Assembly (NCBI GenBank): GCA_947463515.1
Contig: CANHRI010000016.1
Coordinates: forward strand, 1 to 43,417
DNA: 43,417 nucleotides
Source: Flavobacteriaceae bacterium
GTDB taxonomy: Bacteria; Bacteroidota; Bacteroidia; Flavobacteriales; Flavobacteriaceae
Direction of reading: 5' to 3'
The translations under genes and the position numbers were made by a program. Positions 23,772 through 32,868 of this stretch are shown piece by piece; position 1 is the stretch's first letter, and each line of letters begins with the position of its first letter. The notes beneath the pieces were generated by a model. The model was not told where the DNA came from. It saw nothing but the letters and a program-made list of their open reading frames with translations, and did no database searches.

Positions 23772-24572
23772 TTACTTCTTTTCAATTTCTATACGTTCAA
23801 ATCCTTCGGGTACTTGATACGGAAACGTGAGCTCCTCGTTGAAGTTGACGTTTTTATATTCTACATCAATAATGGTTTTTTGCTCTTGCAAACGGGCTTC
23901 CAACAGCATTTGCAAGGGTAAATACTTTTCGTTCGTTTTGCTGTAATCGGGATAGGTTACTTGTAAGGCACGATCCAATTGAGGCTGATTGATTTCTTGC
24001 TTTTTGATCAAATAATTATCGCCTTCTAAATAGAAAGATTTGTCGATACCTTCGGTTTCAAGCGCTTGTAAACGGTACCATTTATCGGCGATGGAAACCT
24101 TATATTTACCTTTAGAAAAATCGTCTATGGATTTGCCTAAAAACAGACTTTGAATTTTGAAAAAATCCAAATCGGTTCCCAACCAACGGCTTAGCGAAGA
24201 GTAATCCCCTTCAAAATACTTATTCCCAATTTTATCGTAATAGCGCACCGATTCGGGGGTAATCAAGGCTTTGGCCATAGTGATCCCGAGCACGCGGATA
24301 ATAACCATGATTTTTTCATTTTTCTTCATCCGAATTTCTGCCATCACATTTTGCGATTGGTTGGCATCTTCAAACTTAGCAGACGCTTTGATATTCAAGG
24401 TATTAAAATCAATTGCGTTGACATTATACTTATCAATGATTTGAAGGGCTGGAATCTCATTAGTTACCGCAGCACTTTCGGCGATAGCCAATGCTTTGGA
24501 TTTACAGGAAGTCAATCCGAACAACAAACTCACACTGAGAAGATAAAAAGGATATATAATCGTACGTTGCAT
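23772..24572 (-). CDS. DUF4292 family lipoprotein
   Basis: A 266-residue lipoprotein. The signal peptide ends at the lipobox LTSC (Cys near residue 23). The mature protein is beta-rich with repeated anti-parallel strand patterns (NIKASAKFEDANQSQNVMAEIRMKKNEKIMV), recalling LolA/LolB-like lipid-binding half-barrels. It matches what I know of the DUF4292 family, conserved next to an EnvC-like gene in flavobacteria. It overlaps the TPR gene by one base and precedes envC by 4 nt. A role in outer-membrane or cell-wall assembly is inferred from fold and neighbours. Confidence 0.83.
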   Translation of the reverse strand: MQRTIIYPFYLLSVSLLFGLTSCKSKALAIAESAAVTNEIPALQIIDKYNVNAIDFNTLNIKASAKFEDANQSQNVMAEIRMKKNEKIMVIIRVLGITMAKALITPESVRYYDKIGNKYFEGDYSSLSRWLGTDLDFFKIQSLFLGKSIDDFSKGKYKVSIADKWYRLQALETEGIDKSFYLEGDNYLIKKQEINQPQLDRALQVTYPDYSKTNEKYLPLQMLLEARLQEQKTIIDVEYKNVNFNEELTFPYQVPEGFERIEIEKK

Positions 24573-25918
24573 TAGCGTTTTTTGGTTTTTTCTAAAAGCT
24601 GATTGGCTTTTTCAAAGTATTCATTTTTCTTTTTCATGTCCCCAAAACCGGCACAAGCCTCTCCCAATTGTAGCGAAAAATTGATTTCCAAAACCAAATC
24701 GTCTACAATAAAATCGAGTCCCGCTTCGAGTATTTCTTTTGCTTTTTTAAACTGCTGTTGTTGGTTGAGTGCCAATCCACGGAAATAGTACAACTGCGGT
24801 TGGGTTGGAAAAAGCTCTAATTGTTCTTGCGAAAAACGGCCTACTTGATCAAACTGCAAATGGTCGGTGTAGGCTTGTAGTAAAAGCAAAATACCTTCCA
24901 TATCGTCTTGATGGGAGCGATGGTGCATTTCGTAGTACTTTATGGCTTTGGGCGCGTTTTTCTTCGCTTGATAAAACTTTCCAATTTCTTTGGCCACAAG
25001 GATGGTTTTGTCGTCATCAAAATAAGCGATGGCACGATCAAGTTCGCTTTCGTAGTTGGGATTATTTTTGGTAAAAATCAAAAACTCATTAAGGATACGA
25101 TGCTTGATTTTTTTATCAATTTTATCCGACGCCAAAACGATATGCATCGATTTCACCGCTTTGTCGCCTTCATTGGCATTCAAATGGTATTTAAACAAAC
25201 TCACTTGAGCCCACTCCGAGGTGGGAATCTCTTTCTCCAATTGACGGGCCACCTCAAGCGCTTTTTCCTCTTGATTGCTTTGAGAATAGAGGTAAATCAG
25301 GGCGATATAGTTGGCTTCATCTTTGGGGAATTTTTTAATTTTTTCGACCAAATCATTCTTCTCCGGACCTTGGAATTTGGCGTCTTGAAGAATTTGTGCT
25401 TTATACAACTCGCGTTTTTCCGATTTCCCTACCGTCGCATTTAAGGTGTTGATTAAGTCCAAGGCTTTGTCGTACTGTTGCGTCAACATATACAACGAGC
25501 ACAAGTCTTCACGGTAATCGCCTTTGAATTCAATCAGTTTTTCCACGATGCTAATCGCGCGGTTATAGTCTTTGGTATCGTAACAAATATCATACATTCC
25601 CGCCCAAGCCCAACGATTATTGGGATCCATTTCGGTGACTTTTTTGAACATATCAAAAGCCTCTGGATAGCGTTTCATGAAATAGAAATTCTTGCCTTTT
25701 TCAAAATACACTACGGCATTGTTGGGTTGAATTTTTTCACATTGATTCAACGCTTCGATGGCCTTGTCGTAATTTTCAATTCCTTTTTGTTTCAACGCTT
25801 CATAATAATGGTTTTGAAACTCATCGGGTGCCAACGCCGTATCCTCAGGCTCTTGTGCCCAAAGCGTGCTGGAAATCAGAAGTGTCCAAAAACCACTATA
25901 AAGAATTCGTTGTATCAT
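24572..25918 (-). CDS. Exported tetratricopeptide-repeat protein
   Basis: A 448-residue protein with signal peptide (IQRILYSGFWTLLISSTLWAQ) and several TPR units: YEALKQKGIENYDKAIEAL, then AVVYFEKGKNFYFMKRYPEA, then WAWAGMYDICYDTKDYNRA, and more to residue 440. TPR proteins are scaffolds for protein complexes; the partner here is probably one of the two envelope proteins encoded immediately downstream. It begins 3 nt after the nucleotidyltransferase stop. Confidence 0.85.
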   Translation of the reverse strand: MIQRILYSGFWTLLISSTLWAQEPEDTALAPDEFQNHYYEALKQKGIENYDKAIEALNQCEKIQPNNAVVYFEKGKNFYFMKRYPEAFDMFKKVTEMDPNNRWAWAGMYDICYDTKDYNRAISIVEKLIEFKGDYREDLCSLYMLTQQYDKALDLINTLNATVGKSEKRELYKAQILQDAKFQGPEKNDLVEKIKKFPKDEANYIALIYLYSQSNQEEKALEVARQLEKEIPTSEWAQVSLFKYHLNANEGDKAVKSMHIVLASDKIDKKIKHRILNEFLIFTKNNPNYESELDRAIAYFDDDKTILVAKEIGKFYQAKKNAPKAIKYYEMHHRSHQDDMEGILLLLQAYTDHLQFDQVGRFSQEQLELFPTQPQLYYFRGLALNQQQQFKKAKEILEAGLDFIVDDLVLEINFSLQLGEACAGFGDMKKKNEYFEKANQLLEKTKKR

Positions 25919-25921
25919 ATT

Positions 25922-26935
25922 TTATTCTAAAACGGAATAGTCGCCGATGCTAATACTGGTGAAATTTCCATCAAATGAGGTATGATTACCAATCATCGCA
26001 TTGTCTAATTGCGCGTTTTTGACGTGCGAATGGGTTTGCACCAAACTGTTTTTAATCGTGCTGTTAACCACGTGAGTTCCTTTTCCTAGAGAAACATTAG
26101 GTCCCACAGTGGAATTTACCAAAATCACATCCTCCCCAATATGACAAGGAGGAATAAGGGTACTGTTTTCCAATTTTACATTGGCAGCCACCAAAGCTTC
26201 TACCCCATCTTGATGCAAAAAGTTCAGCATACGAGAATTGGTTTCTACGGTTACATTTTTATTCCCGCAATCCATCCACTCGTCTACTTTACCTGGAACA
26301 AATTTCATGCCTTTCTGCTTCATGTTTTCCAACGCATCGGTCAATTGGTATTCACCGCCTTTTACAACGTTGTTATCGAGTAGGTATTGCAATTCAGAGC
26401 GTAAAGTTTCCCCTGACTGAAAATAGTAAATCCCAATAATGGCTAAATCGGAGACAAAGGTTTTGGGTTTTTCGACAAAATCAACAATTTGGTTTTGGTC
26501 GTTTAATTGCACCACTCCAAAAGCACTTGGATCGTCTACTTGTTTGACCCAAATCACTGCATCGGCTGACGTATCTAAGGAAAAGTCCGCGCGAAATAAA
26601 GTATCGGCATAGGCTACAACAATCGGTCCCGTCATGCTTTCTTTGGCACATAAAATCGCATGGGCCGTACCTAACGCTTCATTTTGATAACAAATGGTAC
26701 CGCGTGCGCCCAATTTTTCAGCAATAGCAATTAAGTCTTCTTCCACTTTTTTGCCAAAATCTTTATGAATGATAAAGGCAATTTCCTCAATTTTTTGGTT
26801 GATGACTTGTGCAATATCTTCCACCAAACGATGAACGATGGGTTTTCCAGCGATAGGAATTAAAGGTTTGGGTACAGTAAGCGTATGAGGTCGAAGGCGT
26901 GATCCGCGTCCGGCCATAGGGACGATAATCTTCAT
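25922..26935 (-). CDS. Sugar-1-phosphate nucleotidyltransferase with left-handed beta-helix tail
   Basis: A 337-residue NDP-sugar pyrophosphorylase. The nucleotide-binding signature is GRGSRLRPHTLTVPKPLIP (from about residue 8), with GTAHAI and the metal-site block VAYADTLF. The C-terminal 80 residues are hexapeptide-like repeats (VNSTVGPNVSLGKGTHVVNSTI). It would couple a sugar-1-phosphate to a nucleotide for polysaccharide or LPS synthesis; glucose with dTTP or mannose with GTP are both possible. A 14-residue upstream extension is unlikely because MKIIVPMAGRGSRLRP is the family start. It lies in the operon with a flippase. Confidence 0.9.
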   Translation of the reverse strand: MKIIVPMAGRGSRLRPHTLTVPKPLIPIAGKPIVHRLVEDIAQVINQKIEEIAFIIHKDFGKKVEEDLIAIAEKLGARGTICYQNEALGTAHAILCAKESMTGPIVVAYADTLFRADFSLDTSADAVIWVKQVDDPSAFGVVQLNDQNQIVDFVEKPKTFVSDLAIIGIYYFQSGETLRSELQYLLDNNVVKGGEYQLTDALENMKQKGMKFVPGKVDEWMDCGNKNVTVETNSRMLNFLHQDGVEALVAANVKLENSTLIPPCHIGEDVILVNSTVGPNVSLGKGTHVVNSTIKNSLVQTHSHVKNAQLDNAMIGNHTSFDGNFTSISIGDYSVLE

Positions 26936-27004
26936 GGTTGTTTTTGTTTTAAGAGTTCCAATCTGAAAAAAATTCAATTAGAAAAGTGTTATGCTATTTT
27001 TTAT

Positions 27005-27439
27005 TTATTTGACTCCAGTACTTCCAAATCCGCCCGTACCCCGGGAAGTTTCCGACAATTCGTCGACCTCAATCCATTCGGCACGTTCGTGTTTGGCAAT
27101 CACCAATTGGGCAATTCGTTCCCCGTTTTCAACCACAAAAGGTTCTTGGGATAAATTTACTAAAATGACCCCAATTTCACCCCGATAATCGGCATCGACG
27201 GTGCCTGGCGAATTCAATACGGTAATCCCTTTTTTGGCGGCCAAACCGCTACGGGGACGCACTTGGGCTTCGTAACCGATGGGTAATTCAATAAATAATC
27301 CTGTTTTGATAATGGCACGACCTAACGGCTGAAGCGTAACGGGTTCAGACAATTGCGCCCGTAAATCCATTCCCGCAGAAGCCAAGGTTTCATACGCAGG
27401 TAAGTCGTGCTCGGAGGTGTTGATAATTTTAATTTGCAT
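27005..27439 (-). CDS. dut: dUTP diphosphatase
   Basis: A 144-residue trimeric-type dUTPase, hydrolysing dUTP to dUMP and pyrophosphate to keep uracil out of DNA. Conserved motifs appear in order: ASAGMDLRA (motif 1), [11 protein letters not shown] (motif 2), [17 protein letters not shown] (motif 3), GERIAQLVI (motif 4) and the glycine-rich [10 protein letters not shown] tail (motif 5). Length is standard. It begins 6 nt after the flippase stop, within the envelope operon. Confidence 0.97.
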   Translation of the reverse strand: MQIKIINTSEHDLPAYETLASAGMDLRAQLSEPVTLQPLGRAIIKTGLFIELPIGYEAQVRPRSGLAAKKGITVLNSPGTVDADYRGEIGVILVNLSQEPFVVENGERIAQLVIAKHERAEWIEVDELSETSRGTGGFGSTGVK

Positions 27440-27445
27440 AGCTTG

Positions 27446-28906
27446 TTATTTACGGCGAAGAATACGCAAAAGCGACTCTTTTTCACTTCTATAAATAAAG
27501 AACAAAAATACGAGTAATAAAAGTACTTTAAGGGGATAATTATCACGAATATAATCCACATAAAATGCCAATACAGAAAGCCCAATAGAAAGTCCGAGGT
27601 AACTGAAAATCCGATAAAAATCATAGGGAATGGGGTATTTCTTTTTTCCCCATTGATAGGAGATAATCATCATGCTTCCATAGGCTGCAATGGTCGCCAA
27701 GGCCGATCCGTAATAGCTGTATTTTGGAATCAACAAGTAATTCAGCGCCAGCGTTACCAAGGCCCCAACAAAGGAAATATAAGCGCCAAATAAGGTTTTA
27801 TCAATCAGTTTATACCATACGGATAAATTGGTGTAAATGCCCAAAAAGAAATTAGCAAACACTATTAACGGTACAACTTTAATCGCGTCCCAATAGGCGG
27901 CATTAGGCACCAAAGGTTGCTTTAGTAAATCGATAAAGGCAATGACGGCCAAGGAAATAAAGGACCCGAAAATAACAAAATACTTGGTGATGGTGGCATA
28001 GGTTTGCGGCGCATTTTCATTCCCAGCATGGGAGAAGAAGAAGGGTTCGATGCCCAATGAATAGGCCGTTCGAAACAACACCATAAACATCCCGATTTTG
28101 TAACAAGCAGAATAGGCCCCGATATCGGCTAAGGGAACGTGAAACCAATCCAATAAAATTTTATCAAAATGTTCGTTGATGGCAAAGGCTATACCCGCAA
28201 AAAGTATAGGATAGCCATAGCGCATCATTTGTTTCCAAAGCGCAAAATCAAATTGCCAACGGATTTGCGTATAATTGGGAATTAACACCAAAAAAGTCGC
28301 CAAACTAGCCATTAAATTGGCAATAAAAATATAGCCAATCTGAAAGTTAGGGTAGTAAAGCGTTGCTAAAAAACCACTTGGATCACTCTTGGCCCATTGG
28401 GGAAGAAAGGCCAAAAAGAAAACGCTTAAAAGAATTTGAAGGCTAACATTTCCAATTTTGATCACCGCATATTGCATGGGTTTCCGTTCGGCGCGGAGCT
28501 TTGAAAAGGGAATAATCGCCAGCGCATCAAAAGCTACAATCCAGAGTGCATAGGTAATGTATTCGACTGCAAAACCGGTCGTATGGGCGAGCGTGTTTCG
28601 AAACAAAAGTGCGAGTACCAGAAACCCTAACGTGGACCAAAAAAGCGAAATTGTACTGGTGGATATGACCTTATTTTTATCGGCTTCTTTATTGAAAAAA
28701 CGGAAAAAAGCCGTTTCCATGCCATACGAGAGAAATACATTGCAAAAAACGAGGTAGGAAAAAAGTACCGAAACAATTCCCATCTGACTTTTATCTTCTA
28801 AATAATAGATATAAAGTGGATTGAGTAAAAAGCTAATAATCCGCGGTAAGACGGTAGCTAGACCGTAGATTAAGGTTTGTTTAAAAAGGTTCTTATACAG
28901 ACTCAA
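27446..28906 (-). CDS. Polysaccharide/oligosaccharide flippase (MOP superfamily)
   Basis: A 486-residue multi-pass inner-membrane protein with about 14 hydrophobic spans, starting LFKQTLIYGLATVLPRIISFLLNPLY, the typical Wzx/RfbX-like N-terminus. It is expected to move lipid-linked sugars across the inner membrane. It is the first gene of the minus-strand operon that continues with dut and the sugar nucleotidyltransferase. The ATP synthase terminator lies just upstream. Confidence 0.88.
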   Translation of the reverse strand: MSLYKNLFKQTLIYGLATVLPRIISFLLNPLYIYYLEDKSQMGIVSVLFSYLVFCNVFLSYGMETAFFRFFNKEADKNKVISTSTISLFWSTLGFLVLALLFRNTLAHTTGFAVEYITYALWIVAFDALAIIPFSKLRAERKPMQYAVIKIGNVSLQILLSVFFLAFLPQWAKSDPSGFLATLYYPNFQIGYIFIANLMASLATFLVLIPNYTQIRWQFDFALWKQMMRYGYPILFAGIAFAINEHFDKILLDWFHVPLADIGAYSACYKIGMFMVLFRTAYSLGIEPFFFSHAGNENAPQTYATITKYFVIFGSFISLAVIAFIDLLKQPLVPNAAYWDAIKVVPLIVFANFFLGIYTNLSVWYKLIDKTLFGAYISFVGALVTLALNYLLIPKYSYYGSALATIAAYGSMMIISYQWGKKKYPIPYDFYRIFSYLGLSIGLSVLAFYVDYIRDNYPLKVLLLLVFLFFIYRSEKESLLRILRRK

Positions 28907-28945
28907 GGGTAGGAATTTTTTAACAAAAATAACGATAATATAGAT

Positions 28946-28976
28946 GCAAAAAAAAGAGCCGACAATGCCGACTCTT
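28946..28976 (-). terminator. Intrinsic terminator of the ATP synthase operon
   Basis: On the minus strand AAGAGTCGGC and GTCGGCTCTT form a 10-bp stem with two G-T pairs around ATT, followed by eight T residues. It lies 20 nt after the atpG stop and separates the ATP synthase genes from the flippase operon. Confidence 0.92.
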
Positions 28977-28996
28977 ATTTATATCGCTGAGGATAA

Positions 28997-29854
28997 TTAG
29001 CCTTTTAATGCTTCGGCACCTCCAACAATCTCTAAGATTTCGTTGGTAATGGCAGCCTGACGCGCTTTATTGTACGTTAATTTCAACTGGTTACGTAATT
29101 CAGTTGCATTGTCGGTCGCTTTATGCATGGCGGTCATTCGCGCACCGTGTTCAGCGGCAAACGAATCGCGAATCGCTTTGTACAACTGTGTTTTCAATGA
29201 TTTTGGAATCAATGTCAACACAATTTCTTCTTTGGTCGGTTCAAAAATATAGTCTGCGCTACTTGTTTGTGCTGAAGTTCCCGATGCCAAAGGAAGGAAT
29301 TGTTCCGTTTTGATAATTTGGGTGGCTGCATTTTTAAATTGATTGTATACCAATTCAATTTTATCAAATTCGCCAGCAGCAAATTTATCCATCAAATCTT
29401 GGGCAATTGATGCGGCATTCTCAAAGGTAAGTTGATCAAAAATAGCTGTGTTTTCACCCGCAAGCGTATTGGTCTTACGGAAAGCATCGCCTGATTTTTT
29501 CCCGATCGTATAAATCGTTACTTCTTTTCCTTTGTAGCTTTCTTCCAACGCACGAACTTGTTTGATTACGTTGGCGTTGAACGCACCACATAATCCACGA
29601 TTGGAGGTAATGGCTACAATCAATACCTTTTTTACTTCCCGTTGTTCGGTAAAGCTTCCGCCTAAATCTCCTTCAATGGTAGCGCTAAGGTTTTGAAGTA
29701 ATTCCGTTAACTTCTCGGCATAAGGACGCATGGCTGTAATAGCATCTTGCGCTTTTTTTAACTTGGCAGCAGAAACCATTTTCATCGCCGATGTGATTTG
29801 CATCGTTGATTGTACCGAGGTGATTCTATTGCGAATTTCCTTTAAGTTTGCCAT
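28997..29854 (-). CDS. atpG: ATP synthase F1 subunit gamma
   Basis: A 285-residue gamma subunit, the rotating central stalk of F1. The N-terminus MANLKEIRNRITSVQSTMQITSAMKMVSAAKLKKAQ and the C-terminal helix (MTAMHKATDNATELRNQLKLTYNKARQAAIT, ending EIVGGAEAL) are diagnostic; the middle has SNRGLCGAFNANV. It is the last gene of the minus-strand operon. The beta and epsilon genes that usually follow are not here. Confidence 0.98.
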   Translation of the reverse strand: MANLKEIRNRITSVQSTMQITSAMKMVSAAKLKKAQDAITAMRPYAEKLTELLQNLSATIEGDLGGSFTEQREVKKVLIVAITSNRGLCGAFNANVIKQVRALEESYKGKEVTIYTIGKKSGDAFRKTNTLAGENTAIFDQLTFENAASIAQDLMDKFAAGEFDKIELVYNQFKNAATQIIKTEQFLPLASGTSAQTSSADYIFEPTKEEIVLTLIPKSLKTQLYKAIRDSFAAEHGARMTAMHKATDNATELRNQLKLTYNKARQAAITNEILEIVGGAEALKG

Positions 29855-29863
29855 TATTATGTA

Positions 29864-29921
29864 GTAATTAGTAATTAGTGACTAGTGATTAGCTAATTAC
29901 TAATCACTAGTTACTGTTCAC
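29864..29921. repeat. Heptamer array folded as an inverted repeat between atpA and atpG
   Basis: The left half reads in 7-base units GTAATTA, GTAATTA, GTGACTA, GTGATTA. After GC, the right half reads TAATTAC, TAATCAC, TAGTTAC, TGTTCAC. The halves are near-perfect reverse complements over about 22 bases (three transition differences, each allowing a wobble pair in one strand). The transcript can form a strong hairpin between the two cistrons. Confidence 0.8.
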
Positions 29922-29927
29922 TTTTTA

Positions 29928-31502
29928 TTAATATTTTGCTGCGATTTCTTTAGCGACTTTTTCCAATACATCTGTAATTGTATCGTCAAATTTACCGGCT
30001 TTCAAAGCGTTTAACGTGTCGCGGTGTTTGTTGTTCAAATAGTCTAAGAAATCTCTTTCGAATTCTTTTACTTTATTCACAGGAACATTACGCAACAAGT
30101 TTTTAGACCCGGCATAGATAATCGCTACTTGGTCTTCAACAGTAAACGGATCGTTCACCGATTGCTTCAAGATTTCAACGTTACGTTTTCCTTTTTCAAT
30201 CACATTCAACGTTGCCGCATCCAAATCGGAACCAAATTTTGCAAACGCTTCCAATTCACGGTATTGCGCTTGGTCTAATTTTAAGGTACCCGCTACTTTT
30301 TTCATGGATTTGATTTGTGCATTACCTCCTACACGCGATACGGAAATACCTACGTTGATCGCAGGACGCACCCCAGAGTTGAACAAATCGGATTCCAAGA
30401 AGATCTGACCGTCTGTAATCGAAATTACGTTGGTAGGGATATAGGCCGAAACGTCACCCGCTTGGGTTTCGATGATCGGAAGTGCTGTTAATGAACCGCC
30501 TCCTTTAACAATAGGTTTCAAGGATTCAGGTAAGTCATTCATGTTTTTGGCGATATCGTCATCGGCGATCACTTTTGCTGCTCTTTCTAACAAACGAGAG
30601 TGCAAGTAGAAAACGTCTCCAGGATAAGCTTCACGTCCTGGTGGACGACGTAACAACAACGACACCTCACGGTACGCAACCGCTTGTTTTGATAAATCAT
30701 CATACACAATCAAAGCGGGACGTCCTGTATCACGGAAGTACTCCCCGATAGCCGCACCGGCCATAGGAGCATATACTTGCATTGGAGCTGGGTCAGAAGC
30801 ATTTGCCGCTACAATAGTAGTATAAGCTAAAGCACCTTTTTCTTCTAATGTTTTAGCGATAGCTGCCACGGTAGAAGCTTTTTGTCCCACTGCAACGTAG
30901 ATACAATATACGGGTTGACCTGCGTCAAAAAATTCTTTTTGGTTCAAAATGGTATCGATACAAACGGTTGTTTTTCCGGTTTGACGGTCACCGATAACCA
31001 ACTCACGCTGACCACGACCTACTGGAATCATAGCATCAACCGCTTTGATACCCGTTTGAAGTGGTTCGTTTACAGGCTGACGGAAAATTACCCCCGGCGC
31101 TTTACGTTCCAATGGCATTTCATACAACTCACCGCTGATCGGTCCTTTTCCATCGATAGGATTTCCTAGCGTATCCACAACACGTCCTACGATTCCCTCA
31201 CCGACTTTCAAAGAAGCGATACGTTGGGTACGTTTTACGGTTGAACCTTCTTTGATTCCTGTAGAGGGTCCTAAAAGAACCACCCCAACGTTATCTTCCT
31301 CAAGGTTCAATACAATCGCCTCGAGTCCGTTATCAAACTGCACTAACTCACCGTATTGTGCATTGGATAATCCGTAAACGCGTGCGATACCATCCCCCAC
31401 TTCGAGTACGGTTCCTACTTCTTCCAAAGAAGCTCCCGATTCAAAACCGGTTAGTTGTTTTTTAAGGATTGCTGAAATTTCAGCAGCTTTAATTTCTGCC
31501 AT
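29928..31502 (-). CDS. atpA: ATP synthase F1 subunit alpha
   Basis: A 524-residue alpha subunit with non-catalytic nucleotide site. The P-loop is GDRQTGKT (residues 171-178); [32 protein letters not shown] and the alpha signature [14 protein letters not shown] all fit. It lies 23 nt after atpH. The spacer to atpG is unusual, holding a 7-bp periodic hairpin. Confidence 0.99.
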   Translation of the reverse strand: MAEIKAAEISAILKKQLTGFESGASLEEVGTVLEVGDGIARVYGLSNAQYGELVQFDNGLEAIVLNLEEDNVGVVLLGPSTGIKEGSTVKRTQRIASLKVGEGIVGRVVDTLGNPIDGKGPISGELYEMPLERKAPGVIFRQPVNEPLQTGIKAVDAMIPVGRGQRELVIGDRQTGKTTVCIDTILNQKEFFDAGQPVYCIYVAVGQKASTVAAIAKTLEEKGALAYTTIVAANASDPAPMQVYAPMAGAAIGEYFRDTGRPALIVYDDLSKQAVAYREVSLLLRRPPGREAYPGDVFYLHSRLLERAAKVIADDDIAKNMNDLPESLKPIVKGGGSLTALPIIETQAGDVSAYIPTNVISITDGQIFLESDLFNSGVRPAINVGISVSRVGGNAQIKSMKKVAGTLKLDQAQYRELEAFAKFGSDLDAATLNVIEKGKRNVEILKQSVNDPFTVEDQVAIIYAGSKNLLRNVPVNKVKEFERDFLDYLNNKHRDTLNALKAGKFDDTITDVLEKVAKEIAAKY

Positions 31503-31525
31503 TGTAATATATCTTTAATGATGTA

Positions 31526-32053
31526 TTAGTTACTAAACTCTCTTTTTAACTCATTTAAACGACCGGAAACAGAAGCATTGTACTGCATATCACCGATTCG
31601 TAAGATAAAACCACCAATAATAGATGGATCTACGGTATTTTCTAGGGTAATTTTCTTGGATGACATTTCTGCAATTTTGGCGCTTATGGTTTTTTCCATT
31701 TCGGCAGTCATGGGAATTGCAGTGGTCACTTTGGCAATTTCAACCCCGATACTTTCATCATACAAATGACCGTATTGTTTGGCAATTGCCCCTAATATTT
31801 CAAAACGTTTGTTGGTAAACAACAATTGAAACAAACTTTGCGTTTCTTGTTGAACGCCTGCGAAAATTTCAAGTAAAGCATTTTTCTTAGCCTCTAAACG
31901 AACTACAGGGCTGGATAAAAACACTTGTAACTCGTGACTTTCCGCTAAAGCGGCTATAATCGACTTCATATCGGCATTAACCGCTTCGGATTTCCCAGAA
32001 GCCGTGGCAATATCTAAAATCGCTTTCGCGTATCGAATCGCTGCTCTTGACAT
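31526..32053 (-). CDS. atpH: ATP synthase F1 subunit delta
   Basis: A 175-residue delta (OSCP) subunit of the peripheral stalk. It has the family start RAAIRYAKAILDIA, the central FLSSPVV and the C-terminal IIGGFILRIGDMQYNASVSGRLNELKREF. It starts 6 nt after atpF, suggesting coupled translation. Confidence 0.97.
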   Translation of the reverse strand: MSRAAIRYAKAILDIATASGKSEAVNADMKSIIAALAESHELQVFLSSPVVRLEAKKNALLEIFAGVQQETQSLFQLLFTNKRFEILGAIAKQYGHLYDESIGVEIAKVTTAIPMTAEMEKTISAKIAEMSSKKITLENTVDPSIIGGFILRIGDMQYNASVSGRLNELKREFSN

Positions 32054-32059
32054 ACGTTA

Positions 32060-32560
32060 TTAGTTTAATTTGGAATCACCCAACATTTTTTCTACCAATT
32101 TAGATTGCGCTTCTTTGTTGGATAATTCATCACGCAATAATTTTTCAGCAATTTCTAATGAAAGAGCCGAAACTTGGCTTTTCAATTCAGCCATAGCTGC
32201 ATTTTTCTCGCCTTCGATAGCCGCTTTTGCTTGGGCAATCATTTTCTCGCCTTGTGCTTGAGCGTCTGCCTTAGCATCGTTGATCATTTTTTCTTTGATC
32301 TCACGCGCCTCCTTCAATAGTGTATCGCGTTCTGCACGGGCATCTGCCAATAATTTCTCATTATCAGATTTTAAATTGGCCATTTCTTGACGCGCTTGTT
32401 CCGCTGATTGCAACGCATTTTTAATCCCTTCTTCGCGCTCATTTACCGCGTCTAAGATAGGTTTCCATGCAAATTTTTTCAACAACAGAATTAAACCCAC
32501 AAAAATGAGAACCTGCCAGAAAAACAGACCGAATTCAAACTGATTTATTAATTTTTCCAT
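32060..32560 (-). CDS. atpF: ATP synthase Fo subunit b
   Basis: A 166-residue b subunit: a membrane span (FGLFFWQVLIFVGLILLLKKF, residues about 8-28) followed by a long charged helix rich in Ala, Glu and Lys that dimerises as the peripheral stalk. The typical RxxxIxxxLxxAE pattern appears as REEGIKNALQSAE. An upstream ATG at 32611 would add 17 residues and enter the 3' arm of the atpE-atpF hairpin, so 32560 is preferred. Confidence 0.95.
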   Translation of the reverse strand: MEKLINQFEFGLFFWQVLIFVGLILLLKKFAWKPILDAVNEREEGIKNALQSAEQARQEMANLKSDNEKLLADARAERDTLLKEAREIKEKMINDAKADAQAQGEKMIAQAKAAIEGEKNAAMAELKSQVSALSLEIAEKLLRDELSNKEAQSKLVEKMLGDSKLN

Positions 32561-32598
32561 GAGATATATGTATATAATTTCTGTTAGACGTAAGGAAA

Positions 32599-32631
32599 GC
32601 AACAGATACAACCAACCGTTATATCTGTTGC
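32599..32631 (-). promoter_or_regulatory. Intercistronic hairpin between atpE and atpF
   Basis: GCAACAGATA (32599-32608) and TATCTGTTGC (32622-32631) form a perfect 10-bp stem around a 13-nt loop, 12 nt after the atpE stop. On the transcribed strand it is followed by TTTCC, not a real T-run, so it is more likely an mRNA stabiliser or a partial terminator than a full one. Confidence 0.65.
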
Positions 32632-32643
32632 TGTTTTTTTAGA

Positions 32644-32847
<204 letters not shown>

Positions 32848-32868
32848 TTAAATTAAACAAATACGTAA

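Noticed and set aside
24908..25444. A 178-codon plus-strand frame opposite the TPR gene
   Set aside because: It is an antisense shadow of a clear TPR-encoding frame, with Phe/Ile-rich composition typical of such shadows.
28946..28996. Deletion of atpD and atpC after atpG
   Set aside because: A clean terminator follows atpG, and separate location of these genes is normal in Bacteroidota.
32599..32640. Plus-strand intrinsic terminator (stem followed by TGTTTTTTT)
   Set aside because: No plus-strand gene lies upstream of it for several kilobases, so the T-run on that strand is unlikely to be functional.
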